A DNA stretch of 64,000 nt, from assembly GCA_015345905.1 (NCBI GenBank), contig JADDTR010000004.1:992001-1056000 (forward strand), read 5' to 3'. This document shows, one piece after another, positions 1 through 15,600 of the stretch; position 1 is the first letter of the stretch; the number at the start of each line of letters is the position of its first letter. This DNA comes from Aotearoamyces nothofagi. Lineage: Eukaryota; Ascomycota; Leotiomycetes; Leotiales; Tympanidaceae. The notes below the pieces were generated by a model that did not search any database, had not been told where the DNA came from, and saw only the letters and a list, made by a program, of their open reading frames with translations. Made by a program: the position numbers and the translations under genes.

Positions 1-249
1 ACGATGATTGTCGATTATGCCGGCTGCTATGTTATTGAGAAGGGGCTGAAGTGGGCATTCAGCGACTACAAGGCGAAAGATATTGCGATTAGACGTCCTG
101 ATCAGCTAGAAAGGGAAGAGAAGAGACTCGCAATTGAGAAGGCAGAGGCCTTAGTGAAGAAGATCGAAGAAGACGAACGAAAGGAGAGAGAGAAATTCGA
201 GCTTCAACAGAAGAAGTTGGCAGAGTTTAGAGCGAAGTGGAACAGATGA
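1..249 (+). CDS. SPF1: P5A-type ATPase Spf1, C-terminal end (partial)
   Basis: The reading frame is open from the left edge to the TGA at 247-249, so this is the last 80 or so residues of a longer gene. The residues read as the last hydrophobic segment (MIVDYAGCYVIEKGLKWAFS), then a short IAIRRPDQL stretch and a charged Lys/Glu-rich coiled tail. This is how I remember the C-terminus of fungal Spf1/Cod1, the endoplasmic reticulum P5A ATPase that removes mis-inserted transmembrane helices. No catalytic motif lies inside the window, so the call rests on tail resemblance only. It converges with the SUN gene, with about 300 bases of untranslated sequence between them. Confidence 0.6.
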   Translation, partial: TMIVDYAGCYVIEKGLKWAFSDYKAKDIAIRRPDQLEREEKRLAIEKAEALVKKIEEDERKEREKFELQQKKLAEFRAKWNR

Positions 250-548
250 ACGAAGTGAACTGGCAACGACGTATCGAAGATATGTAGCATGTAGATTGTA
301 AAGAATCATAGAATCTCGTTTGTAAATATATGCATTCAATTGCCACAGGTCACGCAAGAAGACGGTAAACATTCAAAGAGAGTATCGCATTCCATTGACT
401 AGATACAACGAAGTAAGTGGGTATCCTGCCGCCCATCCCAGGAACGCCATATTTTCTAGTCATAGCACACTATAAAACAAAAACAAAAGACCAGATCTAA
501 TATTAGGCCTTCCCCCCCATTATAAACAGCAATCTCGATCATCCTGCA

Positions 549-2906
549 CTATGACAGATCGCCGTGTACACGAACTCTATAAAAGCAAGTATGATCAGTA
601 TCGGGGCTGCCCCAGTTATTCTTCGCGCGCACGACAAGCTGCGTCGTCGCAGCCCCAAACGTCTTCAGGTCCACCTGGACAGGGAAGGCCTGGATGTGGG
701 TATCAGAGGTTGCATCATAAGTCCACTTGGCGATGCGGATCCACGAGTCGTCGAGGGTGAGCTCGGGGGGGTTGCTGAAGAGCTGCTCGCTCATGTCAGC
801 TACATCGCCCGGGTTAGCCCAGTCCCCAACGAGGGCGAAGAGTTCCATTTCTCGAGGAGCGCTGCCGCGGTCGAGGGTTGCTGCAGCGGGGATGTGCTCG
901 ATGACGATTTCGTCGGGGTAGATGGCATTTGCCATCAGGACGCCGAGCTGGGTACCGGAGCTGCTGCCTCTTGTGGGTGAGCACCAGCAGTCGCCTGGCT
1001 CGTCCCATTTAGACAGAGCTGTAATGGGAGGGTTGGGTGTAGGGAGGCCATTGCCAGTCCAGTAGAGGATAGCGCGCTTGTGGAAAGGAGCGCGTTGTTT
1101 GGCGAAGACGAAGGTTGGTGAAGTAGTCCCGGGGTTTACGATAGCACCGACACCAACAGAGAAGTGGTTAACGCGACGTAGAGCATTGTCGATGTTCTGC
1201 TGAAGCTTTACTCTTGAAAGTGCCTCTAGCTGAACGCTAGGGATCATATTCTTCAGAACCTGGGCAGCGATAGCTCTGACTTGTTCTTTAGTCAGCGTAT
1301 CACCTTGGCCAGTTTGTGTTTCGTGACGTCCTGATTCGAAGTGCTTGCGATCAAGGTGTTTAGCGATCTTAGAGACTTCGGCCTCAATCAGCTTCTGTGA
1401 GTCTTCCCAGCTCCGTTGGATCATCTGCAGTAGCTCTGACTTTGGAACAAGGACATCATTTTTGAAGGAGTCTTTTAGATGTTGAGACCACCTGTCATCG
1501 AAGACTTCACCTTGCCAACCTTTGATACGAGCTTCATTCTGGTCGAGAAATTCTATCCAGGCACCGCTAGCAATCTTCTTGACCTGTGAAGCGCTCAAGT
1601 CTGCATTGGGAACCACACTCGCACCCTCGGGTGAAGAGAGCTCGTGCTTTAAAAGTTGTGGCTCCTGTATAATCTTTGCCTTCAAGGCATTCCAAAAGTC
1701 AACAGGGATCTCCTTCTCGCCACGTTTATTCTTCTTGAGCACGACAAAATCGGGTAGAATGCTCTCAAGCTTCTTAACTGATGTATGATCAAGGTTGGTA
1801 CGCTGCTTGAGCCAAGCAATATCACGCTCGGCGTCAACCATGCGCTTTTGAAGATTTAGGACATCGCCCTCGTTGAAGTAGTTCAAAGGGTGCGCGATAA
1901 TGTGTGGAATGAACTGCCCAATATTATGTTTGATGTCAGAGCCGTACCAATGGAAATTATGGCCAGTGACGGACTCATCTACTCTATGAGAGCCTAACAG
2001 TTGAGTGCTGAGGGCGGCAATGACCAAGGCGGCGACCAAGGCACGGTGAGCGATGCTCCAATGAAAGGCCCGAGCTGGCAATGTGAGGAATACGGTGCGG
2101 AAGATCCAGAGCACTGTTGCGAGCAACTCGTAGATGATGAAGTCATGTACATCTGAATACCACTTGCTAACCTTCTTAAACCAGCCTCCTGTTGTGCTTT
2201 CACGAATCTCTCGATGACCCCGAGCTTGATCTTGGTACCCATGCCATTGGTCATTAGATGCACCTTGGCTGGGTGCATCTGGTAATTGGATACGACGAAG
2301 ATCGCGCTGGTCCTCATCTGATACTTGCTCTTCTTCCTCCTCAATTGGGTGGATTATTCGCTTATCTTTGCTACTATGGAGAAATGTAGCCTCACCAAAG
2401 ATTCCACTTTCATTTCCAAAGCTTCTGGAAATATCGTAGGTTGGAGTAGAAGCAGCTGAAACAGCTGAACCGCCTCGGCGACCTCTTCCAGAAGTTGGAC
2501 GGGGTGTCTCAGAGATGCTACGTCCGAGGTCTACAGGAGTGGTGGCACTTAGTAAAGGGGTTGGCAACAACAAAATGGGTATCTTACTTGTACCTGGGCC
2601 TGAAGTGGCATCAGCGGCTCCGAGGTCAACTCTATCCCTGAGTGGCTGTACGACATTGCGGAGAGAGTCGACGAGTCTTGCGCTAGCAGTAGAACGACTG
2701 ATTTCCAGAGGCAATACGTTCGCGCTTGAGCCATAGGATGTGCTCTCTCGGGGAGCAATGCCTGGTAGCTGACTAGGAGTAGCTGAGGCGGAACGACGGG
2801 TACTCCGTCTTGGAGTCTCAGCAGCTATGCCATCCTGTACAACAGGTACGGCCCCGCGAGAAGAACCTCGACTGCGAGCGGAAGGGGGTTGCTTGCGTGG
2901 AGGCAT
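549..2906 (-). CDS. SUN-domain (Sad1/UNC-84) inner nuclear membrane protein
   Basis: A single exon encodes 785 residues. The first 250 are Ser/Arg-rich and disordered, as expected for a nucleoplasmic tail. Two hydrophobic segments follow near residues 257-275 and 286-303, then a coiled-coil lumenal stalk (about 350-560). The C-terminal SUN domain (about 560-785) ends in the family signature CFYRVRVHG. Proteins of this family pair with KASH proteins across the perinuclear space (LINC complex), tether centromeres or spindle pole bodies and position nuclei. The ATG at 2906 opens a basic start (MPPRKQ) and is the first in frame. The promoter side faces the UDP-glucose epimerase gene across 1.9 kb. 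The length suits fungal Sad1-type proteins. Confidence 0.9.
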   Translation of the reverse strand: MPPRKQPPSARSRGSSRGAVPVVQDGIAAETPRRSTRRSASATPSQLPGIAPRESTSYGSSANVLPLEISRSTASARLVDSLRNVVQPLRDRVDLGAADATSGPGTSKIPILLLPTPLLSATTPVDLGRSISETPRPTSGRGRRGGSAVSAASTPTYDISRSFGNESGIFGEATFLHSSKDKRIIHPIEEEEEQVSDEDQRDLRRIQLPDAPSQGASNDQWHGYQDQARGHREIRESTTGGWFKKVSKWYSDVHDFIIYELLATVLWIFRTVFLTLPARAFHWSIAHRALVAALVIAALSTQLLGSHRVDESVTGHNFHWYGSDIKHNIGQFIPHIIAHPLNYFNEGDVLNLQKRMVDAERDIAWLKQRTNLDHTSVKKLESILPDFVVLKKNKRGEKEIPVDFWNALKAKIIQEPQLLKHELSSPEGASVVPNADLSASQVKKIASGAWIEFLDQNEARIKGWQGEVFDDRWSQHLKDSFKNDVLVPKSELLQMIQRSWEDSQKLIEAEVSKIAKHLDRKHFESGRHETQTGQGDTLTKEQVRAIAAQVLKNMIPSVQLEALSRVKLQQNIDNALRRVNHFSVGVGAIVNPGTTSPTFVFAKQRAPFHKRAILYWTGNGLPTPNPPITALSKWDEPGDCWCSPTRGSSSGTQLGVLMANAIYPDEIVIEHIPAAATLDRGSAPREMELFALVGDWANPGDVADMSEQLFSNPPELTLDDSWIRIAKWTYDATSDTHIQAFPVQVDLKTFGAATTQLVVRAKNNWGSPDTDHTCFYRVRVHGDLS

Positions 2907-4820
2907 CTTATGTTTGATTGTATAGTGGCTGAAATGACACTATGTGTATCGGACCACTTGACGCGTCGCAGAGAAGGCAAGCGCTCGGAGGGGTCTGTAC
3001 CGCGCTGAGTTAGCCTTTGGGTCTATATAAAGCTTGTAAGATGTGGCTAACAGTAAGCTTTGAGAGCAGGTCCAGCTGCGTCTCTTGCTTGAAGGTAAAG
3101 TAATTCTAGGCTTGCAGCTTCAAGTAGGAAGAGAATTGGAGAAGTAGATGTAGATGAGATGAATCGCAAAGAAGCAAACGCAGAGAAGATGGACATTTAT
3201 ATACTTGTTGGCTGGCTGCAGGTCTGGCAGAACTTACTATTGTGATGGCATTCGCTATTGTCAAAAGTGAATAGTGCCCCCTCCCAAATACAACAATACC
3301 ACCCAATGCAGAAATCGGCCAATTGTCCCACAGGCTCCAATACAACGTTGAGTAATAGATACACGAGCTAAGGCTGTCAGCAAGCCCTTCGCAGCTCGTT
3401 TTCGTGGTTGACAATGTTGCGCGCAAAGGATGGAGCTGGTATTTGCGAATCGCAACAAAAGAAACAATGGGCGGCCATTTAAGGTAGTCTTGTCGCGCAC
3501 AAAGGCAATGGCTAGCTTAAGAATCCTTTCAATATATCCAGGTATGCTGGTTGCAGCGGCGAGAGAAGCGATGTCTCTGGGTATGGGAGGTGAATGGCGA
3601 GTATCGTGGATGTGGTCTTTGTTTTCATTCCAATGGATCGAATGCGAACGTGCCTAAACGGAGACGCATGCTATACAGTAATAGTGCTCGAGAAGCTCTA
3701 TAAACCGCGGGATCGCAGCCGGCACGCGTGAGGGGCGGCCGCATCACGTGTACGGGTGCCAGATATGTACTGTGCCGTACTGCACTCCGTAGGTGCGCGC
3801 GCACTGTCGTGGCTACCTGGCCAGGCACGCCAGGATAGGGTCTGTAGCCTGTAGCCAGGGGCCACTCACCCACTGTGCGGGGGGCCACTGCGCTGGGGAC
3901 CACTGTGTTAGGGACCACTGTGCTAGGGACCACTGTGCTGGGGGCCTGTAGTGCCTGTACGTAGTGCCTGTAGCACCTGTGCAGTACAGTACTGTAGCAC
4001 CCTACCACCCTACTCGGCCCCCGGCGTCAGGGCGTCAGGGCGCCAGAGTGTCAGGGCGTCGGCTTATACTGTCCAGCATAGCAGCACAGCGTAGCAGCAG
4101 AGCACAGCACAGTACACGTAAGGCAAGGTACCCAGTCAATCGCCACCAACCACTACAGTACCGCCCACCGCTATAGAGCGAGCGGGCCTCGGTGCTGTCT
4201 ACATCCAGGACAGTACTGCACCTCTATCTGCCATCACTCATTAATTATTGGTGCGCTTCCGTATAAGCTTCTGATAGCCTTGTCGGTGACGATTCCACAG
4301 CGGGTAAGCCGAAAACAGCTTAACAACAATTGGCATGTATCCAGCAACGAAACACCTCTGTCGCCGGTACTCTAAACTTCTAAACATAGCCTTCAGGCTG
4401 AAATCCATAGCGCTGTAGAATAGTGGAAGCGTGGGCTACGGCCAGATACTAGACCACTGCATCGGCCTGTCTAAATAAACCATAGGAACTTGGCCATCCA
4501 TCCTCGACACGGTGCAACTGCGCAAACTTCTAGAAAGAGCAATTGATTGAACCAGAGATGTTAGCAAGAAGTTATGTGCTCTACGGAATGCCCTGAACAT
4601 CCTCATTTGCCTTCTGGGAGTTGACCATATTTCACGCTGCAACACGTGTCATGCGGCGTTCAGGAAGCATCAGATGTTACGACATCTTATATAATGGCAC
4701 GCTTGCGGCGGCCGCCTTCTTCAGAAGCTCATATAAAGAAAGTTGGATACTACAACCCCGCCAAGCCTTGACCATTTCTCTGTTTCTGAACCACCACATC
4801 CATAGGTTGAATACTCGAAG
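2907..4820. other. Intergenic region, 1.9 kb, no convincing gene
   Basis: This stretch separates two divergent genes and so holds both promoters. Its open frames are short, lack family motifs and overlap on opposite strands. The middle part (about 3700-4200) is GC-richer and made of short imperfect repeats built on CTGTAG, CACTGTG and CAGCA words. The outer parts are ordinary AT-richer spacer. Confidence 0.6.
3880..3945. repeat. Minisatellite, 15-base unit
   Basis: About four imperfect copies of GGGACCACTGTGCTA follow each other directly. Two neighbouring copies (3911-3925 and 3926-3940) are almost identical. CTGTAGTGCC-like words continue to about 4000. Confidence 0.75.
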
Positions 4821-6289
<1,469 letters not shown>

Positions 6290-7325
6290 AAAGTTACTTG
6301 AACTTGCGTGCATAGTTGCTTCAAATGCCTGGTTAATGGAGATATCTAGAAAGGCATATACATCTAGATATAGATATTTATAGCTTGAGCTCAATCATAA
6401 CATTACAGGTATTGAAGCGTCTTGACTATCATATGATATGTCACCACATCCATATACTCCGTAGGTATTCATGTCTACAGACCTGTCCAACCAGGCCCGC
6501 CGCTAACCGGAGTAATTAGTCGAGGGTGACCATTCCCTAGCTCTAGGTGACCAACCCTCTGTGATTGGCCAATTTACGCTACAGCATCTACCACCGCTAT
6601 TGCAATTGGCCTGCATTGCTCATAAATATCAACTGTAGGCAGCCGAAGCGCTCAGCCAAATATAGCCAGAGAAAATTGCCCCAGACTTATATCCAGCCCA
6701 AATCTAATCTATACCTGATGTCCTACGAGTTGCCGCTTTCGGCTGATGTAGGCCTCGGACTACCCGGCCCGACAGCTCGTGCAGCCCGCACCGTAATTGC
6801 ATTCTGGGAGCTGGCCTGGCATCGCCTAGGTCGGGGCTGCCGGGCTCTCTGGCCACAGCTGGTCTGGGGCCTGGGGCGTAGTGCTGCTGCTGGTGGTCCT
6901 TCGATGACTGCTCTCGCTAGGTGTATTGTACACTCTGCCCTGTAGATCGGGTTCATAAGGTAGCAAGGTCAACAGTTGTCTAGATGTGCTGGGGCGTCTG
7001 GTAGGGGTTTGTCAAGCAATATAGCAAAAGCTTTGCACTAGAGGAGCTATTGGTGAAAGACTTAAATTATTTCGACTAGGGTTTGCAGAAATCCTATAGT
7101 AAAGTGAAAGATCCTCGAGTAGCCGAGGCTTCCAAATGTATGATCTTGCGAAAGTCCGGGAACAATTCTTCTGTAAAGCACCGCCGGAGGGTATCATATG
7201 CTAATAGGAAAGAAAAAGTACGCTCTGTCCATATGGACAGATGCAAATACACGCTAAAAATCATCATATCCTTGCTCCATCAATTATGGACCGAAGCAAG
7301 TCTGTCAAAGAGAGTAGAAATGTAT
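6290..7325. other. Intergenic region, 1 kb, no gene seen
   Basis: This lies between the 3' ends of the epimerase and coiled-coil genes. It has a GC-richer patch near 6720-6950 with mirrored open frames on both strands, a sign of base composition and not coding. I see no motif or RNA gene. Confidence 0.6.
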
Positions 7326-9948
7326 TTATTCATCGTAATCGTTGAGACTTGCCGGATGCGAGTCATCTTCCTCATCTGAACTGTGGATGAATGCTTCCAT
7401 CCTTTTCAACTTCTTTTCGTTCCCATTAGTGCCTTTGAATTGAGCTGCAGATCGCTTTCGCTCAGAGATTGTTGAAGTCGCAGATACGGGACGTGTTTGG
7501 TTGGCAATAGTTCCCAATGACGTATTTCCTGACTGGCGCCCATTTTCTAGTACAAGAGGGTGGTTTGGAGAATCTTCATCGTTCTGAGTGAGTTCATCCA
7601 CATCGGCACGAAGTCGACCAATATTTTGGATGAGAGCAACATGCTGCTGTTGAAAGGTCTCCTTAGAAGTTTTCAAGTTATCAGCGATCTCCTGCACCAT
7701 GTTCTTATGGGCTTGTGAGACTGTGTCTATCTCAGAGCGGAGATCCTCAATCTCTTTGCGCAGCGGGCTTGAAATGCCTTTCTCATTGGCTTCTTGAATG
7801 CTCATCTCTGCCTTAGATAGCCGAGCTTCTAACTTCTGTTGACGATCGGATTGTAAGTTTGTTGTGTTTGTCAATGCAACGAGAGTAGTTTCGGTATTCC
7901 GAAGTGTCGGATATAAGCTTTCAAGCTGCCCAAGCATCTGTCTGGCAAGCTGGTCTGTGGAGATATTATTCATCCGCGTGTCCAGATGGTGAATATTCAT
8001 GAGGGCACTCTCAACAGAGTTCCCTAACGAACGTAATTGTGCCTCCATGTGAGGGGCAAATCCTCTTGGAACTAAATAGGTCGGTTGTGGTGACATCGCA
8101 GCTGAGTTTGTTGCTTGTCTTGCACTAATGGAGCCAACGTTAGCTTTGATGCCATCTACCTCCCCGGAAAGTTTTTGGTCAGTTCGATCAAGAGCAGAAT
8201 CAAGCCGGCTAATGTTAGCACCATGTTGCTCACTTAGCTCCCTAATCGACGCTTCAATGTCGAGAGAACGTTTCATGAGAGCTTCTATCTTTTCCCCAGT
8301 AAACGTGTCTACATCATCTTGAGCAACTTTCAAGGCATTGATATCTTCTTGGAGATTTGCAACCACTGCATCGAGAGCAGTATGATCGCCGCCGGTTGAG
8401 GGCGGGAGGTTTTCCCAGGTTTTGATTTTCACTTGTATCTCCGCCAAATCCTCGTCCATTTCTTTGGCATTGGTTGAAATTTGCTCCAATGCCATCTTGA
8501 AACGTTCCTCACTTGTCTGGAACCTTTCCAAGGCTGCATTTTGGATTTTTCCTTCTGCCTTGAGCGAATCCACTTCTCCAAATTTCTCTCTCGCCGTCTT
8601 CGATAACTCTCTGAGCTCCTGGGACGCTTTGGACAGCTCCACTTTAAGTCTTGGAAATTCATCTATCCGAGAGGACATGTTTTCGATCTTTGTCTTTATA
8701 TCTGTTGGTGTTGCGTTGCCCTCTTCTTCCACTCTAGCCGTAAGTTTCGAAACTTCCGTAGCTAAAATAGAAAATTCCTCTTGTATGATGGAAAAATCAT
8801 GCGCCAAATCCCTCATCAGAGATCGATACTGCTTATCGAACATCTCTTGACGATTCTTGGTTACATCCCAGTCAGTTCGATCTCGCCTACACATTTCTTG
8901 CAATTCATCAAATCGGACCTTAAGCTCTTGATAAGCTTTACTATCCGTTCCTTGGTTACTAGGGGCAACTCGTACTGCAATTGATTTAACAGTCCGCATT
9001 ATATCCTCCTGTCTGTCGCGAAGCTTCTTCTCAATATCATTCAGGTCCCTCCGAGCTCGCTCCTTTCTTCCTTTTTGGGTGTCTGCTGCCGATGGGAAAT
9101 TTGTGTAATGTACTCGTCCTTTTTCGTACTCTAAATCCACGCGTTCGGCAGTTTTTTGAGCCTGGTCCTTCTGAAGCTGAAGAAATGCTTGTTCGGTGAC
9201 TTGAGTTGCGAACTGGCCTAGAACATTGACTAAGTCCTGAGATACATGATCAAGAACTGAGATCGAATTTTGATCATCAGATAATGGCATCCTATGTGAC
9301 TCGCCCACGTTATGAGATCCCGTTGGTCTACTCCCTTTATCCACAGTGCTCTTAGTATGTAGCCTACTATCGGTGTCCCTTAAATTTAGTATGTTACTAT
9401 TTGGTGAATCTCTCTCAGCTTCTGAAGTTCTTCCAGAAGTCGAGGTCTCTCGTATACGGTTAGTATGCTTCGCGTTTTCGCGATCGTGGTGAAAAGAACT
9501 ACTGTAGGTGGATGTATCTAACAGTGGTACCCGTTAGTATCTATTTAAGTAAACTAAGAGGATTGTGATAAGTTGAAACAATGGTTCAAGATTGACCACA
9601 TGCGAGGTATTAAAAGTATAGTAAGTTGAGAATAGACAAGCTACAACTATTTAAAACTACAAAATTACATCACATACCTCTTGTAGTTCGATCGCGTTCC
9701 CTAGAGTTTGAGCGCTCGTCGATCCTTGATTTGCGCCTCTTATATTCTTCGGCTTCTCTCGTGCGAGCTTCACGCTCTTCGTCATAGGTAAGTTGCCTGC
9801 CGCTCCTTCCACTTCCACGTCCTCTGCCTTGGTATTGATAATATCCAGTATCTCTTGTTGTAGGGCTATATGAGCCACGCCCTGAAGAAGGGCGCGAGGG
9901 CTCATCACCCTCATCGGTCCTATATGTGGTCGCCCTATATTCGTGCAT
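7326..9948 (-). CDS. Large coiled-coil protein, function unknown
   Basis: Two exons (9948-9678 and 9517-7326) join to 820 residues. The upstream frame ends at a GTATGT donor and resumes after a TTAG acceptor in the same phase, giving the junction RTTRDTS. The first 170 residues are Arg/Ser/Gly-rich with an RGRGSGRSGR patch. The next 550 are almost continuous heptad-like sequence rich in Glu, Lys, Leu and Gln (for example LEARLSKAEMSIQEANEKG). The last 70 are Ser/Asp-rich with a basic RKRSAAQF and KKLKR patch that could be a nuclear signal. I do not recognise the family; scaffold or filament-like roles are only guesses. I start at the ATG at 9948, in frame and followed by MHEYRATTY; an exon further upstream cannot be excluded. 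Confidence 0.7.
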
Positions 9949-10777
9949 TGTCCTGTTGAATGCCGGTGTTGTTACCGAAGCATCTATGTGAACATGCAAT
10001 AGAGATTGGACTTCAGAATGTTCAACTTGAGCTTGTAGAACTTCGAATTGGGTATCGTTTTACTTTAACAGCAAGGTCGGTCCTTGTGATGCCACGGTAG
10101 GTTAAAGATACTCTAGAGAAAGTAGAATGTTAGCTCAAGGAGATAAAGTTGGTGGTGTTATATGATGTTGCGTTTGTTGTGCCCCTCTGCTTCAAGAAGA
10201 GCAGCTGTGAGTAGCTTTGAAAGGCAAGGATATTTGACACGGGTTCAAGAAATGCCATGGGCATTCGAGTGAGTGTTGGATATAATAGTAGATATACTGA
10301 CCTCATTCCTGTCCATGAAACTAGTTCGTACTCGGCACAAGGTCCACGGAGAATAGCACGACCGTTGTATCGCAAGAGCTTAGGCACGGTGTCATAATCA
10401 AATTTACAAACATTGCATCCTCGTATTGAACAGCCACTATGAGTGGTTATGAAGCAAATGTCGGTGTCCTGGGTCTCTTAGACGTTTGTTGTGATGGAAA
10501 CGATGATAAGGAAGCCCACAGATGCAAATATGATATCCTAGCTCATACGATTACTAAACCCTATAAAGCGATTATGTGTAGTTCGAGAATTATGCTGCGT
10601 CAGTCAAGTCGTAGAAAACTCAATGAGCATGCGCAAAGCGTCTGCATCCAAATTTAAGTTTCGAGTCGCGAAATCAAACGAAGCGAATTTCGAGGCCGCG
10701 ATTTTTCCAACCTCGCCCTTCACTGTTTTGCGCCAACGAGGAAATCAATCACACAATACTTCTCCATATCCTTCAAA
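9949..10777. other. Divergent promoter region between coiled-coil gene and RVB2
   Basis: This spacer of 830 bases contains the promoters of both flanking genes. A minus-strand frame at 10130-10387 begins only at a GTG codon and contains a GTCAGT donor-like site. It may be untranslated sequence or an undetected small exon. Nothing else is supported. Confidence 0.5.
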
Positions 10778-12340
<1,563 letters not shown>

Positions 12341-12657
12341 GGATGTTGCGAGGGGTTTCATAATCTAAACTTTGATGCATGTGGAGTTAGCTCGGGGTGG
12401 GCAGTGTATATCAGCATATATCAGCAAAATGGCGTCAATGGCAAGTCTAGTGAATGGAATTCGCACTTTGTGTACTGGTGTAGACTGAGAGAAGTACCCA
12501 ATAAATGAATCAACGCTATATCATAATAAGGTGCAATCGAGAAATACTACTATCGTTGTCTGAAAGTGAATTATGGTAGCCCTACGTATTTAGTATAAAG
12601 GGCTAGAGATATACCGAAGTGGTATGCCTATCGCTATTAATAGTCCCATATAAATGT
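12341..12657. other. Convergent 3' spacer
   Basis: This short AT-rich stretch lies between two gene ends. It contains an AATAAA-like ACCCAATAAATG near 12497, a plausible poly(A) signal for RVB2. No gene is seen. Confidence 0.4.
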
Positions 12658-15600
12658 TCAGGTACGTATAATTCCAAGGATTTTAAAGCAACGTTCCCAG
12701 CCAGCTACTTGGATGTGCTCCCAGCTATGACTCTCTAAACGAAGCCTTCTGTACCAATCCGTCGTAGCCTCAAAGGTAACCTCAGTTGCAGCAAGAGGCT
12801 CGGTGCTTCTAGCCGTCTTTGTGACGTCCACTTTTCTTAGCACATGTGTAGGCTCAGTATTGCTCTGTTTTAGTTGTCTTTTATCTTGCCTGTCTGCGGT
12901 TGGGGTTTGAGCACGGCTACTCCTCGTTGAGCTACTTCTGGACCTTGACATATCGGAAGTCTCAAATTGCGAGATACCTCCAGTCATCCTGCTATTTTTA
13001 TAAACTTCCCTATCTTCCGGCGGCACATAGCCTGGCCGAATGTTGATATCGGGTCGGGTAGAGCCAGAAGGGCGTTTTGAGGCTGGAACGCGTCGATGAC
13101 CGGCTTCATCGGTCACAATTCCAGACCTTGATGTTGGTCGACTAAAAGCATCGTCTTCTCTTTCATCTACTCCGTCGAGGTTTGGCGGTCCATCTAATGA
13201 TGCGCTGTCAATCTCTGAAAGACCGGAGTCTAATGAGCATAGCTGGATGGCACGCTCGAGGTCTCCATTCGTCTTAACCAAATAGCGTTGTGCGGTTGCT
13301 TTGTCTTCGCCTGTGTCTATAATAAACTGCAGTACCGTAGCATGTGTGCTCTCGTCGATCCCGTGAGAAGGTCGAAGGATTTCAGAACCTTTCCCCTCGC
13401 TAATGTCGATATGGAATGATTCTTGGCTCTCCAACGTAAGTTGTCTGCCGGGAGACGATGGCTCCTGCACCCGGGTGAAGGTATTACGCTTCCATCCTTT
13501 ACCAGTTTTCGCTATTGTACTAACCGGTGAAATGGTTTTCTTTGGAATCTGATCTGCAGATTCAGTTTCTCTGGAGTCAGTGAGTGTTTCAAGCTTTCTA
13601 GAACGAGCCATATGCTTATTTGCTTCACTTTGAGCGCCTGGATTTATGGTCGACTTCCTTCGGTAGACTCTATCTGACGGTTCTGTACCAATCACAATAA
13701 ACTTTCGAAATAGGTTTAAATGTGATACAGACCAGAATGCAAACCACTCAACAAGAGCCTTCTCATCATTTGGGTCGATGGTTTCGTCGGCGTAAATAAT
13801 CGGCGATTGAATTTCATCTGGCTGGTCTTCATCCCAGAATTCCGGACATCCAACCACTATCTCCTTCTTGAGCATGTCAGCGACGATCTCATGACTGAGG
13901 AATCGATAATTGCACTCGTTCCAGCTCAAGCCCTTGTTTGCAAGGATGTTGTCTTTACCAGCTTCTTCAGGTGGTAAACTTGTGAGTAGTTCCTCCCGCT
14001 CTGCGGCCTTCTCAATTGAGAGATCGAAGAGGAACTGCCGCAGCTTGTAACAACCGACAATTTTCCATGTCCCTGGAATTGCGGAAGCGGATTTATTTTT
14101 GAACCATTTCAACAGTTCGTACGTCCTTTGTGGCTCTGCAACGAGGAAGCTCGGTGTTAGGAACACTAATCCTCCATGAGGGAAAAGTCTGAAACAAATT
14201 GCATTACTCTCATTGTTTCCGCCAATACTCCAGAAGGTAAATCTAAGGCGGCTTGAAAGTAGATGAGATAGTCTTGGAAGTTTGACGATCAGCGGTAATA
14301 AGGAGTCATGAATAAAGACAGCTCCTCCCTCGTATACTGCGGCATCAGTAAAAAGGTTCCATGAACCCTGTCGCTGGCTTGTGAAGACTTTGGACTCAGG
14401 GTAGCACGTACGGAGCCAAGATGCTATGTATGTTGCCCACAGTGCGGCCTCCTGGGGGCAAATTATGAAGAAATTTTCGACATTTTGAGCTTTACTATCC
14501 AGGGGGAGTAGATCCTGGTATTTTAGATGCAGTAAGAGCTGGCTTAGAGTGTCTAGGTAGGGTCGCTTTAGGTCGATAGAAGATATCTCACTCTGGGAAA
14601 CATCATTGTAGCAACTCGAACTGATATTTAGTTTGGACTCGAATATCTGATAGTTCAATAGGGCGTCACTAGCCTTTTCAGGTTCCATAAATCGCCATTC
14701 CTCGGATTTTGCTGGAAACACGACGATCGTGAACAAATAATGGCTAAAAGACAAGCCAGAAGCTGTGAGACGAAGGTGCTCGGCGATAGCTTCCAAAATT
14801 GGAAGACCAATGGTGTCTGTACCTACGCTCCCTGTTGCAAGTATTTGTTCCTGAAGATAATGAACTTGTGACCCAAAGTCTCTAGCTAGGCAGATCCGAT
14901 CAAAGATGATGGTATCAAAAGATCGTAATGCCTGTACCCATGGGACGTCAATAGACTTATTGATGTTTGCAAAAGCAATTGATACAGTCTCCGATGCCCT
15001 GTCACCGAATGTAGCCTTGACAGAAATACTATCTTCGAGAAGTAATTGAGGCATTCTTCGGGCCTTATAGGAATCAAAACTCACTTTCGTGACAGGTCGT
15101 GAAGGTGCTCGGGGCTGTTGAAGTTTCTGACCAGGCTGCGATGAAAATGCTCTTGGACCAGTGGGTGGTGGCCGGCTAAAAGTATGGCCATTACTGCTCC
15201 GCGTTGTCTGCTCGTCCACTGATGCGGATCTGTCGGGGTCTTGTACCGCAATTGGTTGTCTTTCAGGTTTTCGAATGCCATAATTTTGTGATACTGGTTC
15301 GTCTAAGAAATCGGACCTAGCTAAAGGGGTATCATTTTGACGCGCAACGATATCCACCTTGGCAGCTCGATTTGAGGCTTGCAGTTCCATCAGTCTTTTT
15401 GCTAACAGTGACTTTTTATTCACCTCATCTCCACCAGACTTGCTAGGTATGATATATCTTTCGGGCTCATCAAAGAGAACTCCTATGTTTTCATCTGGAA
15501 AGGACAATGAATGATCAGGTTGGTTGGACTGAGAAGTTTCGCCACTTATGTCAAATTGGGGTTTCTGATTCTCCGAGACTGACCGTGGTTCTGGCAACTC

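Noticed and set aside
564-980. Plus-strand frame of 138 codons
   Set aside because: Antisense to the SUN domain.
10130-10387. Minus-strand frame with a donor-like site upstream of the coiled-coil gene
   Set aside because: Begins at GTG, and no partner exons or family similarity could be found; left open as possible untranslated sequence.
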